DNA of 64,000 nt from Hymenobacter negativus (lineage in GTDB: Bacteria; Bacteroidota; Bacteroidia; Cytophagales; Hymenobacteraceae), in the NCBI RefSeq assembly GCF_016056375.1, contig NZ_JAEDAE010000003.1, positions 248,001 through 312,000 on the forward strand, in the 5' to 3' direction. Positions 8,462 to 16,647 of the stretch are shown here, one piece after another. A program made the position numbers and the translations under genes. Within the stretch, counting starts at the first letter, position 1; the number at the start of each line of letters is the position of its first letter. The notes below the pieces were generated by a model. That model was given only the letters and a program-made list of their open reading frames with translations. It made no database searches and was not told the origin of the DNA.

Positions 8462-10054
8462 CTAAAACACCACCGAATTCAGGAAAAACACGTCTCGGTC
8501 TTTGCCGTGCTCCACGCGCACGTGCTGGTAGCCAGTGGCCACAAAGCGGCTGCCGAACCAGGGTAGCAGGTCGGCCTGGGAGGTTTCGGTGGCGCGCTCG
8601 GTCCCATTATCGGCGGGGCCGGCCCCGATTTGGATGGGCACCTGCTGGTCGTTGGGCGACGACTCGGCGCCGCGTACCAGTTTGTAGCGCAACTTTTCCT
8701 CATCGAGGTAGGCCAGCACCAGGCGGCCATCGGGCAGGGTTTGCAGGCGCACGGCTTCTTCAAGCTCGGAGCGCCGCAGGTTTTCCACTACGAAGGTATT
8801 GTCCCAGATAAGGTTGCCGGCGCGGTCGAACCCGCACACCAGGGCGTGGGTGGTTTCGTAGCCATCGAAAATCCGGGCGCTGCCGTAAGGCGAGCCATAC
8901 TGGTTGCCAATGCCGCTGTAGAGCGGGCCGGTGTAGCTGCCGTAGCTGTTGTAGCGGTAGTGCGGGTAGTACACTTCGGCCACCAGCACGTAGCCACCGT
9001 TGGGCTGGGGCAGCAGCTCGTGCAGCAGCAGCCGGTAGTGCCAGCGCAGGGGCGGCACCGAGCGGGCCAGGCGGCGCTCGGTGCGCAGCCGCAGCCGGGC
9101 CTGGCGGCTGGGCTTGAGGTAATCGAAGAAGTGCTTGAGGTGCAGGAAATCGTAGAACCGGAGCGGCGGCCTAGCACCGGTGTTGGCACCTCCGCGCAGG
9201 TCGGTGGCAAACAGGCCTTGCGCGTAGGTAGGGTCGCGGAGCGAGTAGGTGCCCATGAGCAGGCGGGCGGTAGTGTCCTGCGGGGGCGTGAGCTGGGCAG
9301 TGATGAGGCTGCGTTCGCTCTCGGCCTGCACAAACTCGGAGCTCACCAGCTGGCCTTTTTCGGTGAGCTGCTTGAGGAGCAGACGGCTTTTGCGGCCGTT
9401 GGTTTGGCTCAGCACGTACTCGGCCCGCTGGCTGGCGGCATCGGCCACGAAGGTGAGCTGGGTGGGCAGCGGCTCGTACACGGAGGGCAGGTACTGCATC
9501 TGGCCGGTGGCCACGTCGAGCAGCAGGGCCGTCACGTGCTGCTGGTCGTTGAGCAGCACGGTGGCAAACAGCCGGCCGTCCAGCGCCTTCAGCTCCACCA
9601 CCTCGCGGCTGAGCTTGGTGTCGAAGGTTTGGGTGCGGGTCTGGCTGACGCGGCCATCGAAGGCGGCTACCAGCAGCCGGCCAGGGGTATTGTGCGAGGT
9701 GAACAAGGCATACACCGTGGTGCCCTCGGCGCACAGGCGGGCAAAGTCAAACTCCTCGGCAATTTCCAGCGGCAGCTCCTGCCGCAGGTGCAGGTCGCGG
9801 TCGTACTGCTGAAACGCGAACTTGGTTTTGTTCGATAGCGGCCGGTCACGGCCCAGCAGCAGCACCACGGTGCTATCGGCGGCCAGGGGCTGCACGTGCA
9901 CTTCGCTCTCGTGGCGCTCCAGCGGCAGCTCGGTGCGGGCCGGCTGGCGGGGCGCATTGGCGGGCAGCGGCAAAGGCAGCTTGAACTGGGCGCGCACCGC
10001 TGCCGGGGCGGCCAGCGTGGCCAGTGAAAGCAGCAAAAGGTAGCAAAGTTTCAT
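8462..10054 (-). CDS. Secreted protein of unknown function
   Basis: This 530-residue protein has a clear signal peptide (MKLCYLLLLSLATLAAPAAVRAQ). The rest is soluble and looks like a series of beta-rich repeats (TVVLLLGRD, GTTVYALFTSHN, DGRLFATVLLNDQQHVTALLLD, NGGYVLVAEVYYP, DGRLVLAYLDEEKLRYK), suggestive of a propeller-like fold. A Tyr/Gly-rich loop (YPHYRYNSYGSYTG) lies near residue 360. I do not recognise a family. It ends in VFFLNSVVF, whose final aromatic resembles outer-membrane exported chains, but no type IX sorting domain is evident. Confidence 0.7.
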   Translation of the reverse strand: MKLCYLLLLSLATLAAPAAVRAQFKLPLPLPANAPRQPARTELPLERHESEVHVQPLAADSTVVLLLGRDRPLSNKTKFAFQQYDRDLHLRQELPLEIAEEFDFARLCAEGTTVYALFTSHNTPGRLLVAAFDGRVSQTRTQTFDTKLSREVVELKALDGRLFATVLLNDQQHVTALLLDVATGQMQYLPSVYEPLPTQLTFVADAASQRAEYVLSQTNGRKSRLLLKQLTEKGQLVSSEFVQAESERSLITAQLTPPQDTTARLLMGTYSLRDPTYAQGLFATDLRGGANTGARPPLRFYDFLHLKHFFDYLKPSRQARLRLRTERRLARSVPPLRWHYRLLLHELLPQPNGGYVLVAEVYYPHYRYNSYGSYTGPLYSGIGNQYGSPYGSARIFDGYETTHALVCGFDRAGNLIWDNTFVVENLRRSELEEAVRLQTLPDGRLVLAYLDEEKLRYKLVRGAESSPNDQQVPIQIGAGPADNGTERATETSQADLLPWFGSRFVATGYQHVRVEHGKDRDVFFLNSVVF

Positions 10055-10159
10055 GCCCGTGCGCCGTAAAAAACCACTGTGAAGGTACCCGTTTCTAACG
10101 CGTGGCTACTGCTTTAAAGTTACAACCGAATTCTGCGTTTTGTCTGGTGGCGCAGCCGA

Positions 10160-10570
10160 TTATTCGGCCCCCAACTCCAGGATGGCATCAAATTCCTCGG
10201 GCCGCACCGGCAGCACCGACAACCGCGACTGCCGGATGAGAGCCAGCTCGCCCAGCCGCGCATCGGCCTTGAGCTTGGCCAGGCTCACTGCCCGGGACAG
10301 CGGCTGCACCGGCCGCAGCGGCACGGCCACCCAGGGCGAGCCAGCTTCGGCCGTGGCGTCGGGGATGGCCAGGGCGGCCACTTCGGCCAGGCCCACAATG
10401 GCTTTTTCGCTCACGCTGTGGTAGAAGAGGACGAGGTCGCCGGGCTGCATCAGGTTGAGGTTGTTGCGGGCCTGGTAGTTGCGCACGCCGGTCCAGGCGG
10501 TGCCATCCTCCTGCACGAAGGTGGCCCAGGAGTAGGCTTCAGGTTCCGATTTAACGAGCCAGTGTTTCAA
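10160..10570 (-). CDS. EVE domain-containing protein
   Basis: This is a 136-residue stand-alone EVE (PUA-like) protein, a fold that binds modified bases. It opens with KHWLVKSEPEAYSW and contains TAWTGVRNYQARNNL and PGDLVLFYHS, all hallmarks of the family, and has normal length. The start is inferred as the TTG at 10570 because homologues begin MxxWLVKSEP; in-frame ATGs further up run through a repeat array and are not credible. The octamer repeats at 10573-10604 touch the start codon. Confidence 0.88.
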   Translation of the reverse strand: MKHWLVKSEPEAYSWATFVQEDGTAWTGVRNYQARNNLNLMQPGDLVLFYHSVSEKAIVGLAEVAALAIPDATAEAGSPWVAVPLRPVQPLSRAVSLAKLKADARLGELALIRQSRLSVLPVRPEEFDAILELGAE

Positions 10571-10572
10571 AA

Positions 10573-10604
10573 GAGTGACTGAGTGAGGGAGTGAATGGGG
10601 CGAC
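10573..10604. repeat. Tandem 8-base repeat array (GAGTGAnn)
   Basis: Four consecutive octamers are visible: GAGTGACT, GAGTGAGG, GAGTGAAT and the decayed GGGGCGAC. It sits immediately upstream of the EVE gene. The same unit type forms one arm of the element at 50321-50440. Confidence 0.7.
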
Positions 10605-10673
10605 ATGCAAACGGCCGGCACTGGCATTGATGCCGGCCGGCCGTTGCTTTGCACACCACAAAGAAAATAAAGT

Positions 10674-10715
10674 CGGGTCGTCCGGACCCGCCTTGCAAGC
10701 GTCCGGACCCGCTCG
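10674..10715. repeat. Direct repeat CGTCCGGACCCGC
   Basis: The 13-mer occurs twice about 23 bases apart and contains the palindrome TCCGGA. The role is unknown; it sits between two repeat arrays upstream of the EVE gene. Confidence 0.55.
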
Positions 10716-10727
10716 GGGCTGTTTGTA

Positions 10728-10759
10728 AATCCGCCAGCCCACCAGACCGTCAATCCACC
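10728..10759. repeat. Tandem 8-base repeat array (AATCCACC type)
   Basis: Four octamers, AATCCGCC, AGCCCACC, AGACCGTC and AATCCACC, lie right before the end of the DUF3570 gene. It is the same unit that is inserted in the GT9 gene at 17302-17341. Confidence 0.7.
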
Positions 10760-10762
10760 AAC

Positions 10763-12160
10763 TCAGAGCGCAAAGCCCAAATCGAAGCTGATGATGTTGG
10801 CTTTCAGGTCGGCTCGATTGGCAGCAGTGTAAATTGTGGAACCAGTTTGCTGGTAGTTGGCGTAGCGCAAATCCAGGGATTTGAAGCGCATGACGCGGGG
10901 CAGGCCCTGCGCATTCTTGCCCGGCACGTGGAAGCGGCCGATGCCGTACACCGGCGAGTAGCGTAGGCCCAGGCCCACTTTGTTGGCCGAGAAAGCCGAC
11001 AGGTCGTAATCGGAAGTGTAATACGTGTCGGTGATGGAATGCTCCATGAAGGGCGCGAAGTACCTGGCAGCCGTCTGAGTGTGGTAGCGGTAGAAGGGGT
11101 AGGCTACGAAAAAGGGCGTGATTTTCACGGGCAACTCCAGCTCGAACGTGTGAGCGGTGATGCCGAAATTGTCGTTGTAGAAGCGGTAGAAGGCGCGCAC
11201 CTGCACCAAATCCGTGGCGTAGTAGTTCACCCGCAGGCTCACCGGGTACTTGAAGCGGGCCCGGGGCAGGTTCTCGATGCGGGCCGCCGTGGCTACGCGG
11301 GGCGAGAAACTGTCGCCAACGCTCGTGGGCGCTTTGTTCAGCTCCGTCGTATTATCCCGGAAATACACCCGGTGAAACGGCGTGCTCAGCAAGCCATTCT
11401 GTGACACCAGCTCGGTGCTGATGGCCGCCTGCAAGCGCTTGGCCAGTACCTGCGAGTAAGTGGCCGTGAAGTTGTAGGTCTGGCGCGTGTCGGTGCCGTA
11501 GTTTTTCTCACCGCGGTTGGTAGTCGAGCCGGTTGTGTAGCCCTCCCGCAACTCCAACGGTTGAATCAGCGTCACGCGGTCGAAAAACACCTGACCCGCC
11601 AGGCTCAGCTGGCGGTTGCCGTCCTGCGAGGTTTTGGCGAACGAGCCCGCGAGGTTAAACGACAGGTAATCGTATTCTTTCGACACGCCTGTACCCACGC
11701 CCCAGATGGTGCCCTTGGACTTCTGCTCGCGGCTATAGCCGAAATCGCCGTGGTAGCGCACGTCGTGGGCCGAAGGCGTGCTCAGCGCAAAGTCGATGCG
11801 GTCGGTCGAAGCGGAGGCGTAGAAATCGGCGCCTACGTTCACGGTCAGCCGGCTCACCGTGTCCAGCGGCACGTTCACGATGATGGCCGGAGGCACGTCG
11901 GTGAGCTGCTGGGTGCCGCGGCCGCCTTCCACCGCGCCGTGGCTGCCGTCCTGCTGGTAATAGCCGCCGATGATGTCGATGGTGGCCTCATCGGCCGCGC
12001 GGCTCACCGGCACCGAGGGGCTCACGGGCGCGCCGTAGCCGTCGATGCGGTTCGGATTTTGCGTGGTGCCGGTTTGGGCCAGGGCCGTAGTGGCTGAGGC
12101 GCTTAGGGTAAGCAGAACGAAGAGTAACTTTTTCACGAAATCGGGCTGATACGGAGTCAT
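10763..12160 (-). CDS. DUF3570 outer-membrane beta-barrel protein
   Basis: This is a 465-residue exported protein. The first ATG overlaps the upstream stop (TAATG), and the internal GTG giving MKKLLFVLLTLSASATTALAQ is an equally good signal peptide start. After SAADEAT-like acidic sequence the chain is a long series of amphipathic strands (DVRYHGDFGYSREQ, GVGTGVSKEYDYLSFNLAGSF, TATYSQVLAKRLQAAIS) ending in DLGFAL, as expected for a barrel. It matches DUF3570, which accompanies ApbE and DUF4266 genes. It is the last gene of a four-gene operon and probably forms the outer-membrane part of the system. Confidence 0.85.
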   Translation of the reverse strand: MTPYQPDFVKKLLFVLLTLSASATTALAQTGTTQNPNRIDGYGAPVSPSVPVSRAADEATIDIIGGYYQQDGSHGAVEGGRGTQQLTDVPPAIIVNVPLDTVSRLTVNVGADFYASASTDRIDFALSTPSAHDVRYHGDFGYSREQKSKGTIWGVGTGVSKEYDYLSFNLAGSFAKTSQDGNRQLSLAGQVFFDRVTLIQPLELREGYTTGSTTNRGEKNYGTDTRQTYNFTATYSQVLAKRLQAAISTELVSQNGLLSTPFHRVYFRDNTTELNKAPTSVGDSFSPRVATAARIENLPRARFKYPVSLRVNYYATDLVQVRAFYRFYNDNFGITAHTFELELPVKITPFFVAYPFYRYHTQTAARYFAPFMEHSITDTYYTSDYDLSAFSANKVGLGLRYSPVYGIGRFHVPGKNAQGLPRVMRFKSLDLRYANYQQTGSTIYTAANRADLKANIISFDLGFAL

Positions 12161-12402
12161 TAATTACAGCCGCAGCCGCCGCCTACTTTGCCGCCATTGG
12201 CCCCGCCGGCGCCCTCGCGGTAGCTTTCGAAATTGGTTTCGGGCGTTTCCACGGTTTTGCTGGCCAGCTTCATGTCCTCGTCGTTGAGGTACACTTTCTG
12301 GTAGGCTTTCACCGAAACACAGCTCGGCAGCGCTGCTGTCAGGGGCAGCAATAGTAGCCCCAGCGCCAGGCGGGGATGCGCAGATAAGGATATTCTTTTC
12401 AC
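12160..12402 (-). CDS. DUF4266 lipoprotein with C-terminal GGGCGCN
   Basis: This 80-residue protein has a signal peptide ending in LPSC (Cys28, probable lipidation). The mature chain is about 52 residues (VSVKAYQKVYLNDEDMKL, then a Gly-rich tail) and finishes KVGGGCGCN with Cys77 and Cys79. This matches DUF4266. The stop codon overlaps the DUF3570 start by one base, so translation is probably coupled. The CxC tail could bind metal, carry a modification or be the thioredoxin substrate; this is inference. Confidence 0.85.
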   Translation of the reverse strand: MKRISLSAHPRLALGLLLLPLTAALPSCVSVKAYQKVYLNDEDMKLASKTVETPETNFESYREGAGGANGGKVGGGCGCN

Positions 12403-12421
12403 AATTATTGGGTACGATAAA

Positions 12422-13474
12422 TCAGGGGCGGGTGGCCGGAGTTGCGCCGTGGTAGTAGTTCAACGTCATGCCCCGCGAGGCCAACGTGCGGTTATCGTCG
12501 GTTATCAGCGTGCAATCAACGCCCTTCAGGCTGTTGATGAAAGCCAAACCGGCGGTTGGGCCTTTCACAAAGACGACTTCGTCCAATCCATCGGCCAGTT
12601 CCACGTCGGGGCACAGGATGGTGACCGAGCGCAGCCCGATGGACGGATAGCCTGTGTGCGGGTTGATGATGTGGCCGTACACCTGCCCGTTCACCGTAAA
12701 ATACTGCTCGTAGTTGCCGGCCGTCACCACGGCCATATCGGTCACGTCGACCCAGGCGGCCACGCTGTTGGGGTGGTCAGGGTCGCCGATGGCCACGCGC
12801 CAGAGCGAGCCGTCAGCCTGCCGGCCCCAGCAGTAGATGTCACCCGAGCCATTCATCAGCCCGCCCTTGATGCCCATTTGGTCGAGTACCTGCTTGGCCC
12901 GGCGCAGGCCGTAGCCCTGTAGAATGCCCGCCAGATTGATGCGCATGCCCTTTTCGGGCAGATAAACGGTGTGTTTGGTCGCATCCAGCTGAATTTTCTG
13001 CCAGCCAATGCGCCGCACCGACGCCCGGATGGCCGCCGAATCGGGCAGGGCAGGGTGGGCCTGCCGGTCGAACTTATACAGCTTGTCGGCGCTGGCAAAG
13101 GTGATGTCGAACGCGCCATCGCTGAGTTTGGACAGGCGCAGCGTGCGATTAATCAAATCAAATGTTTCGGGCGATACGGCCACCGGCCGCACGCCCGCCG
13201 CCCGGTTTATCCGCACCACTTCGGAGGTAGAATCCCAGAACGACATCAGCCGGTCGATGCGCTTCACTTCGCCCAGGCCCGCCCGCAAGGCCCGCTGCCC
13301 GGTCGAGTCATCGGCCGCCACCACCGTGAAGGTGAAGTGTGAGCCCATGAGGTGGGCGCTGCGCGTGAAGGTGTGGCGCGGAGTAGAAACAGATTGGGCG
13401 CTGCCCGACCATGCCGAAAAAAGCATGGCCAGCAGCGCCCAAACGGCAATTCTAGGTTTTAAAGCCAAATGCAT
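12422..13474 (-). CDS. apbE: ApbE-family FAD:protein FMN transferase (divergent)
   Basis: This 350-residue protein has a signal peptide ending near GSAQ. ApbE enzymes attach FMN from FAD to Thr/Ser of periplasmic or membrane proteins. Family motifs in order are HLMGSHFTFTV (42-52), RLMSFWDSTSEVVRIN (75-90), LSDGAFDITF (117-126), RINLAGILQGYG (178-189), GGLMNGSGDIY (204-214), TAGNYEQYF (251-259) and GHIINPHTGYP (267-277). Some positions differ from classical ApbE: Q in place of the usual K in the GIxKG motif, NGSGD in place of the LGGD form, and ADGLDE where ADALAT is typical. It follows the thioredoxin gene by 6 bases. Confidence 0.9.
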   Translation of the reverse strand: MHLALKPRIAVWALLAMLFSAWSGSAQSVSTPRHTFTRSAHLMGSHFTFTVVAADDSTGQRALRAGLGEVKRIDRLMSFWDSTSEVVRINRAAGVRPVAVSPETFDLINRTLRLSKLSDGAFDITFASADKLYKFDRQAHPALPDSAAIRASVRRIGWQKIQLDATKHTVYLPEKGMRINLAGILQGYGLRRAKQVLDQMGIKGGLMNGSGDIYCWGRQADGSLWRVAIGDPDHPNSVAAWVDVTDMAVVTAGNYEQYFTVNGQVYGHIINPHTGYPSIGLRSVTILCPDVELADGLDEVVFVKGPTAGLAFINSLKGVDCTLITDDNRTLASRGMTLNYYHGATPATRP

Positions 13475-13480
13475 AAGTTC

Positions 13481-14131
13481 CTACAGCGTGGGCACCACCT
13501 TCTTCAGGTAGGCTTCGAAGGCCGCCGGGCCGCCGGCGATGTAGCCGGTTTTTGCCAGCACCTTGCCATCGGGCGCAATGACGACGGCCAGCGGGAAGTC
13601 GCCCTCCTTATTAAGCTGGGCGGCGGCGGCCTCGTTCAGCTTGAGCTGGGCAGCAGTGGGCTGGTTCTTTTTCAGGCGCGGAAAATCGAAGTGGGCCAGC
13701 ACCAGCTTGTCTTTGGCGTAGGCCATAAACTCGGGTTTGGCAAACACTTCCTGCTCGTATATAATGCAGGGCTTGCACCAGTCGGAACCCGAAAAAACCG
13801 CCACAATGGGCCGGTTAGTGGCTTTGGCCTGGGCCTGGGCCGCGCCGAGGTCGGAAATCCATTCGGCGGGGAGCTCGGGCTTCACCACCTGCGGAGCCGA
13901 TACGCCGGGCGATTTTGGAATAGGCTCCATCGGCACGGCGGCGGCGGCTACCTCTTTGGGTTCGCTGACGGGGGGCGTGAGTGCCGCGCTGGTTTTGGTT
14001 TTAACCTTACTGGTTTTGGTCTTAACCGTGGTTTTCTGAGCGTGGGCCGGGGCCAGGCTGATGAGGGCCAGGCCAAGCGCAAAGGCTCGCACATAGCTGA
14101 AAGAAAGGACGAATGCCATGGGAATAGACAC
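13481..14131 (-). CDS. Secreted thioredoxin-fold protein (WCKPC)
   Basis: This 216-residue protein has a signal peptide (MSIPMAF...APAHAQ; ATGs at 14131 and 14119 are both possible). A low-complexity KTTVKTKTSKVKTKTS stretch and a Pro-rich linker to about residue 85 follow, then a thioredoxin domain with FSGSDWCKPC (active site 118-122), DFPRLKKNQ and DFPLAVVIAPDGKVL. It is the first gene of the ApbE/DUF4266/DUF3570 operon. The CKPC motif and periplasmic location suggest that it reduces or oxidises an envelope partner, for example the CxC tail of the DUF4266 protein; this is inferred. Confidence 0.85.
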   Translation of the reverse strand: MSIPMAFVLSFSYVRAFALGLALISLAPAHAQKTTVKTKTSKVKTKTSAALTPPVSEPKEVAAAAVPMEPIPKSPGVSAPQVVKPELPAEWISDLGAAQAQAKATNRPIVAVFSGSDWCKPCIIYEQEVFAKPEFMAYAKDKLVLAHFDFPRLKKNQPTAAQLKLNEAAAAQLNKEGDFPLAVVIAPDGKVLAKTGYIAGGPAAFEAYLKKVVPTL

Positions 14132-14333
14132 GTAAAAGTGAGAAACTATAAAAAAGCCGCCCCCGCCGCGCTGGTTTCTACGACGGGCCGGGTCGGAAGT
14201 TGAAACGCGGAGCCGGAGCTATTCGCTGGCCGCATCATGCCAAAACTCCTGCCAGGAAATGAAAATGCCGTGAAACGCCGTGGGCCGGAACGTTGGGCCA
14301 ACTGCGAAAGTGCTGATTTGATGTGTAAATCCC

Positions 14334-14747
14334 TTATTTCACTCGGCGCAGCTTCAGAACCTTTTTATTCAGCGACAGAATTTCCAGCGTGTAGTTGGGC
14401 TCGTGGCCGTCGGTAAGGTGGATGATGAGTCGGGTGTCGCCAGTGGCGGTCCAGGTGCCGGGGTGGCCGGCCAAGCCATCGGCGGGCGCGATGTCGAACT
14501 GCTCGAACCGGCCGAAGGATTTGATGGCGAAACCCGTGCGGCCCCGCGTCGGGGGGAAATTGTACGTATTGGGCCGGTACACCAGCGTATCGCCCCGGTT
14601 TTCTTCGTGCGAGGCCAGCCAGGTGCCTTCCAGCTGCTTCATGGAAGCGGGGGAGGAGGTGACGACGGCCGGCTTGCGGTGCTTGCAGGCAGCGGCTAGC
14701 AGGAGCGGGGCCAGCAGCAGGCGGCCGGAAAAAGACGGTTTAAACAT
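14334..14747 (-). CDS. Small lipoprotein
   Basis: This 137-residue protein starts at MFKPSFSGRLLLAPLLLAAAC, with Cys21 as lipidation site; the longer in-frame start would run antisense through the PolX leader. The mature part has SMKQLEGTWLASHEENRGDTL and DTRLIIHLTDGHEPNYTLEILSLN, a lipocalin-like (WxGTW) opening seen in many small Bacteroidota lipoproteins. Function is unknown. Confidence 0.75.
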   Translation of the reverse strand: MFKPSFSGRLLLAPLLLAAACKHRKPAVVTSSPASMKQLEGTWLASHEENRGDTLVYRPNTYNFPPTRGRTGFAIKSFGRFEQFDIAPADGLAGHPGTWTATGDTRLIIHLTDGHEPNYTLEILSLNKKVLKLRRVK

Positions 14748-14909
14748 GGCGATGGAACCGGTTGAGCGGGCTGTTTCGCGCTCCCGGCCCGGCGGCCAAG
14801 GTACTGCTTGCCGGCCGGGCACTGCTTTATCAAGCCAGTTGGCCGCCCGCAGCCGTGCCACGTAAGCCCTTGGATAAACTACCTTCGTGCCCCCCAAAAC
14901 CCCTGCCCC

Positions 14910-16646
14910 GTGGACAACCGTGCCCTGACCCGTGCCTTCAAGCTGGCCGCCCAGCTCATGGAGCTGCACGACGAAAACCCGTTCAAAATCCGCGCCATCG
15001 AAGGCACGGCCAATGCCCTCGACGCGCTGAGCTTTCCGGTTTCGGAAGTAGAGCGCTCCGGCCTGCCCGACCGCACCGGCCTGAGCAAAACTGCCGCCGC
15101 CAAAGTGGCCGAGCTGCTCGACACCGGCACCTTCTCCGAGCTGCAGCGCCTGTTGGAAGTGACGCCGCCCGGTGTGGTCGAGATGCTGGGCATCAAGGGT
15201 ATCGGCCCAAAGAAAATCCGCAGCCTGTGGCGCGAGCTGGGCCTCGAAACCATTGAGCAGCTGCGCGAAGCCGCCGAAACCGACCAGGTAAGCAAGCTCA
15301 AAGGCTTCGGCAAAAAGACCCAGGATAGCATTCTCGAAGCGCTGGAATTTGCGGGCCAGAGCAAGGGCAAGCTACTCTACCCGCAGGCCGAAAAGCTGGG
15401 CGCTGACCTGGCCCAGCTGCTGCGCGACGGCCTGAAAACCGAGCAGGTGGCCGTGGCCGGCGAAATCCGCCGTCGCCTCGAAACTGTGGAAACCGTGTGC
15501 CTGGTAGCCGCCACTGAAAACCCGGCCAAAGCGCACGAGCTGCTGAACACCACGGCCGGCCTCACGCCCGACCCGCGCCGCTCGGGGCCATTTGCCTGGC
15601 GCGGCACAGCCACAGAATCGGGCACGCAGGTGGAAGTGCTGCTGGTGAAGCCCGAGGATTTTACGACCGAGGTTTTCCTGAACTCGGCCGCCGATGCGCA
15701 TTTGAGCGAGTCGTTGCCTACTTCTGGCTCCCTGCGCCAGCTGGCGCGGCGCGAGAAATTCCAGCAGGAAGAAGCCCTTTACGAGAAAGCCGGGCTGCAA
15801 TTTATCGCGCCTGAACTGCGCGAAGGTTTGGGCGAAATTGCCCTGGCGGCCGATAAGAAGCTGCCCCGCCTGCTCGAAGACGGCGACCTGCGCGGCTCCC
15901 TGCACAACCACAGCACCTGGTCCGACGGCAACCACAGCATCCGCGAAATGGCTACCTGGCTGCGCGACCACAACTACGAATACTTGGGCCTGTGCGACCA
16001 TAGCCAGGCCGCCCACTACGCCAACGGCCTGAGCGTAGAGCGCGTGCGCCAGCAGCACCAGGAAATTGACCAGCTGAACGCTGAGCTGGCTCCGTTTCGC
16101 ATCTTCAAAGGCATCGAAAGCGACATCCTCGGCGACGGCTCCCTCGACTACCCGAACGACGTGCTGGCCAGTTTTGATTTCATCGTGGCCTCGGTGCATT
16201 CTAATTTGAAAATGGACGAAGCCAAGGCCACTGGCCGCCTGCTGCGCGCCATCGAAAACCCTTACACGACCATGCTGGGCCACCCCACGGGCCGGCTGCT
16301 ACTGCGCCGCCAGGGTTACCCCATCAACTACAAAGCCGTGATTGACGCCTGTGCTCAGCACAACGTTATTATCGAAATTAACGCCAACCCCTGGCGCCTC
16401 GACCTCGACTGGCGCTGGGTGCGCTACGCCTTGGACCAGGGCGTGCAGCTCAGCATCAACCCCGACGCTCACCACACCAACGGCTACGAGGACATGCGCT
16501 ACGGCGTGCTGATGGGCCGCAAAGGCCATCTGACCAGGGAAATGACGTTCAACGCGAAGTCGGTGGAGGAGGTAGCGGCTTATTTTGAAGCCCGCAAAGC
16601 TGCTATCAAGCCGCCGCTGGAGTATAAAAAGTCGTTGTTTGAGTAG
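14910..16646 (+). CDS. polX: PolX-like protein: intact PHP domain, degenerate polymerase domain
   Basis: This 578-residue protein has the PolX layout: an N-terminal 8-kDa-like region (ALTRAFKLAAQLMELHDENPFK), helix-hairpin-helix (MLGIKGIGPKKI), the nucleotidyltransferase region (about 175-290) and a C-terminal PHP domain from about 328. PHP metal ligands are present: LHNHSTWSDG (332-334), LCDHS, KGIESDIL, SVHSN, LGHPTGR and NPDAHH. The polymerase signature GSxRR...GDiDiL is instead GEIRRRLETVETVCLV, and the second site reads QVEVLLV, so the catalytic aspartates are missing. I start at GTG 14910 (VDNRALTRAF), where homologues begin. It probably acts as a nuclease or structural repair factor. 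Confidence 0.9.
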   Translation: MDNRALTRAFKLAAQLMELHDENPFKIRAIEGTANALDALSFPVSEVERSGLPDRTGLSKTAAAKVAELLDTGTFSELQRLLEVTPPGVVEMLGIKGIGPKKIRSLWRELGLETIEQLREAAETDQVSKLKGFGKKTQDSILEALEFAGQSKGKLLYPQAEKLGADLAQLLRDGLKTEQVAVAGEIRRRLETVETVCLVAATENPAKAHELLNTTAGLTPDPRRSGPFAWRGTATESGTQVEVLLVKPEDFTTEVFLNSAADAHLSESLPTSGSLRQLARREKFQQEEALYEKAGLQFIAPELREGLGEIALAADKKLPRLLEDGDLRGSLHNHSTWSDGNHSIREMATWLRDHNYEYLGLCDHSQAAHYANGLSVERVRQQHQEIDQLNAELAPFRIFKGIESDILGDGSLDYPNDVLASFDFIVASVHSNLKMDEAKATGRLLRAIENPYTTMLGHPTGRLLLRRQGYPINYKAVIDACAQHNVIIEINANPWRLDLDWRWVRYALDQGVQLSINPDAHHTNGYEDMRYGVLMGRKGHLTREMTFNAKSVEEVAAYFEARKAAIKPPLEYKKSLFE

Positions 16647-16647
16647 C

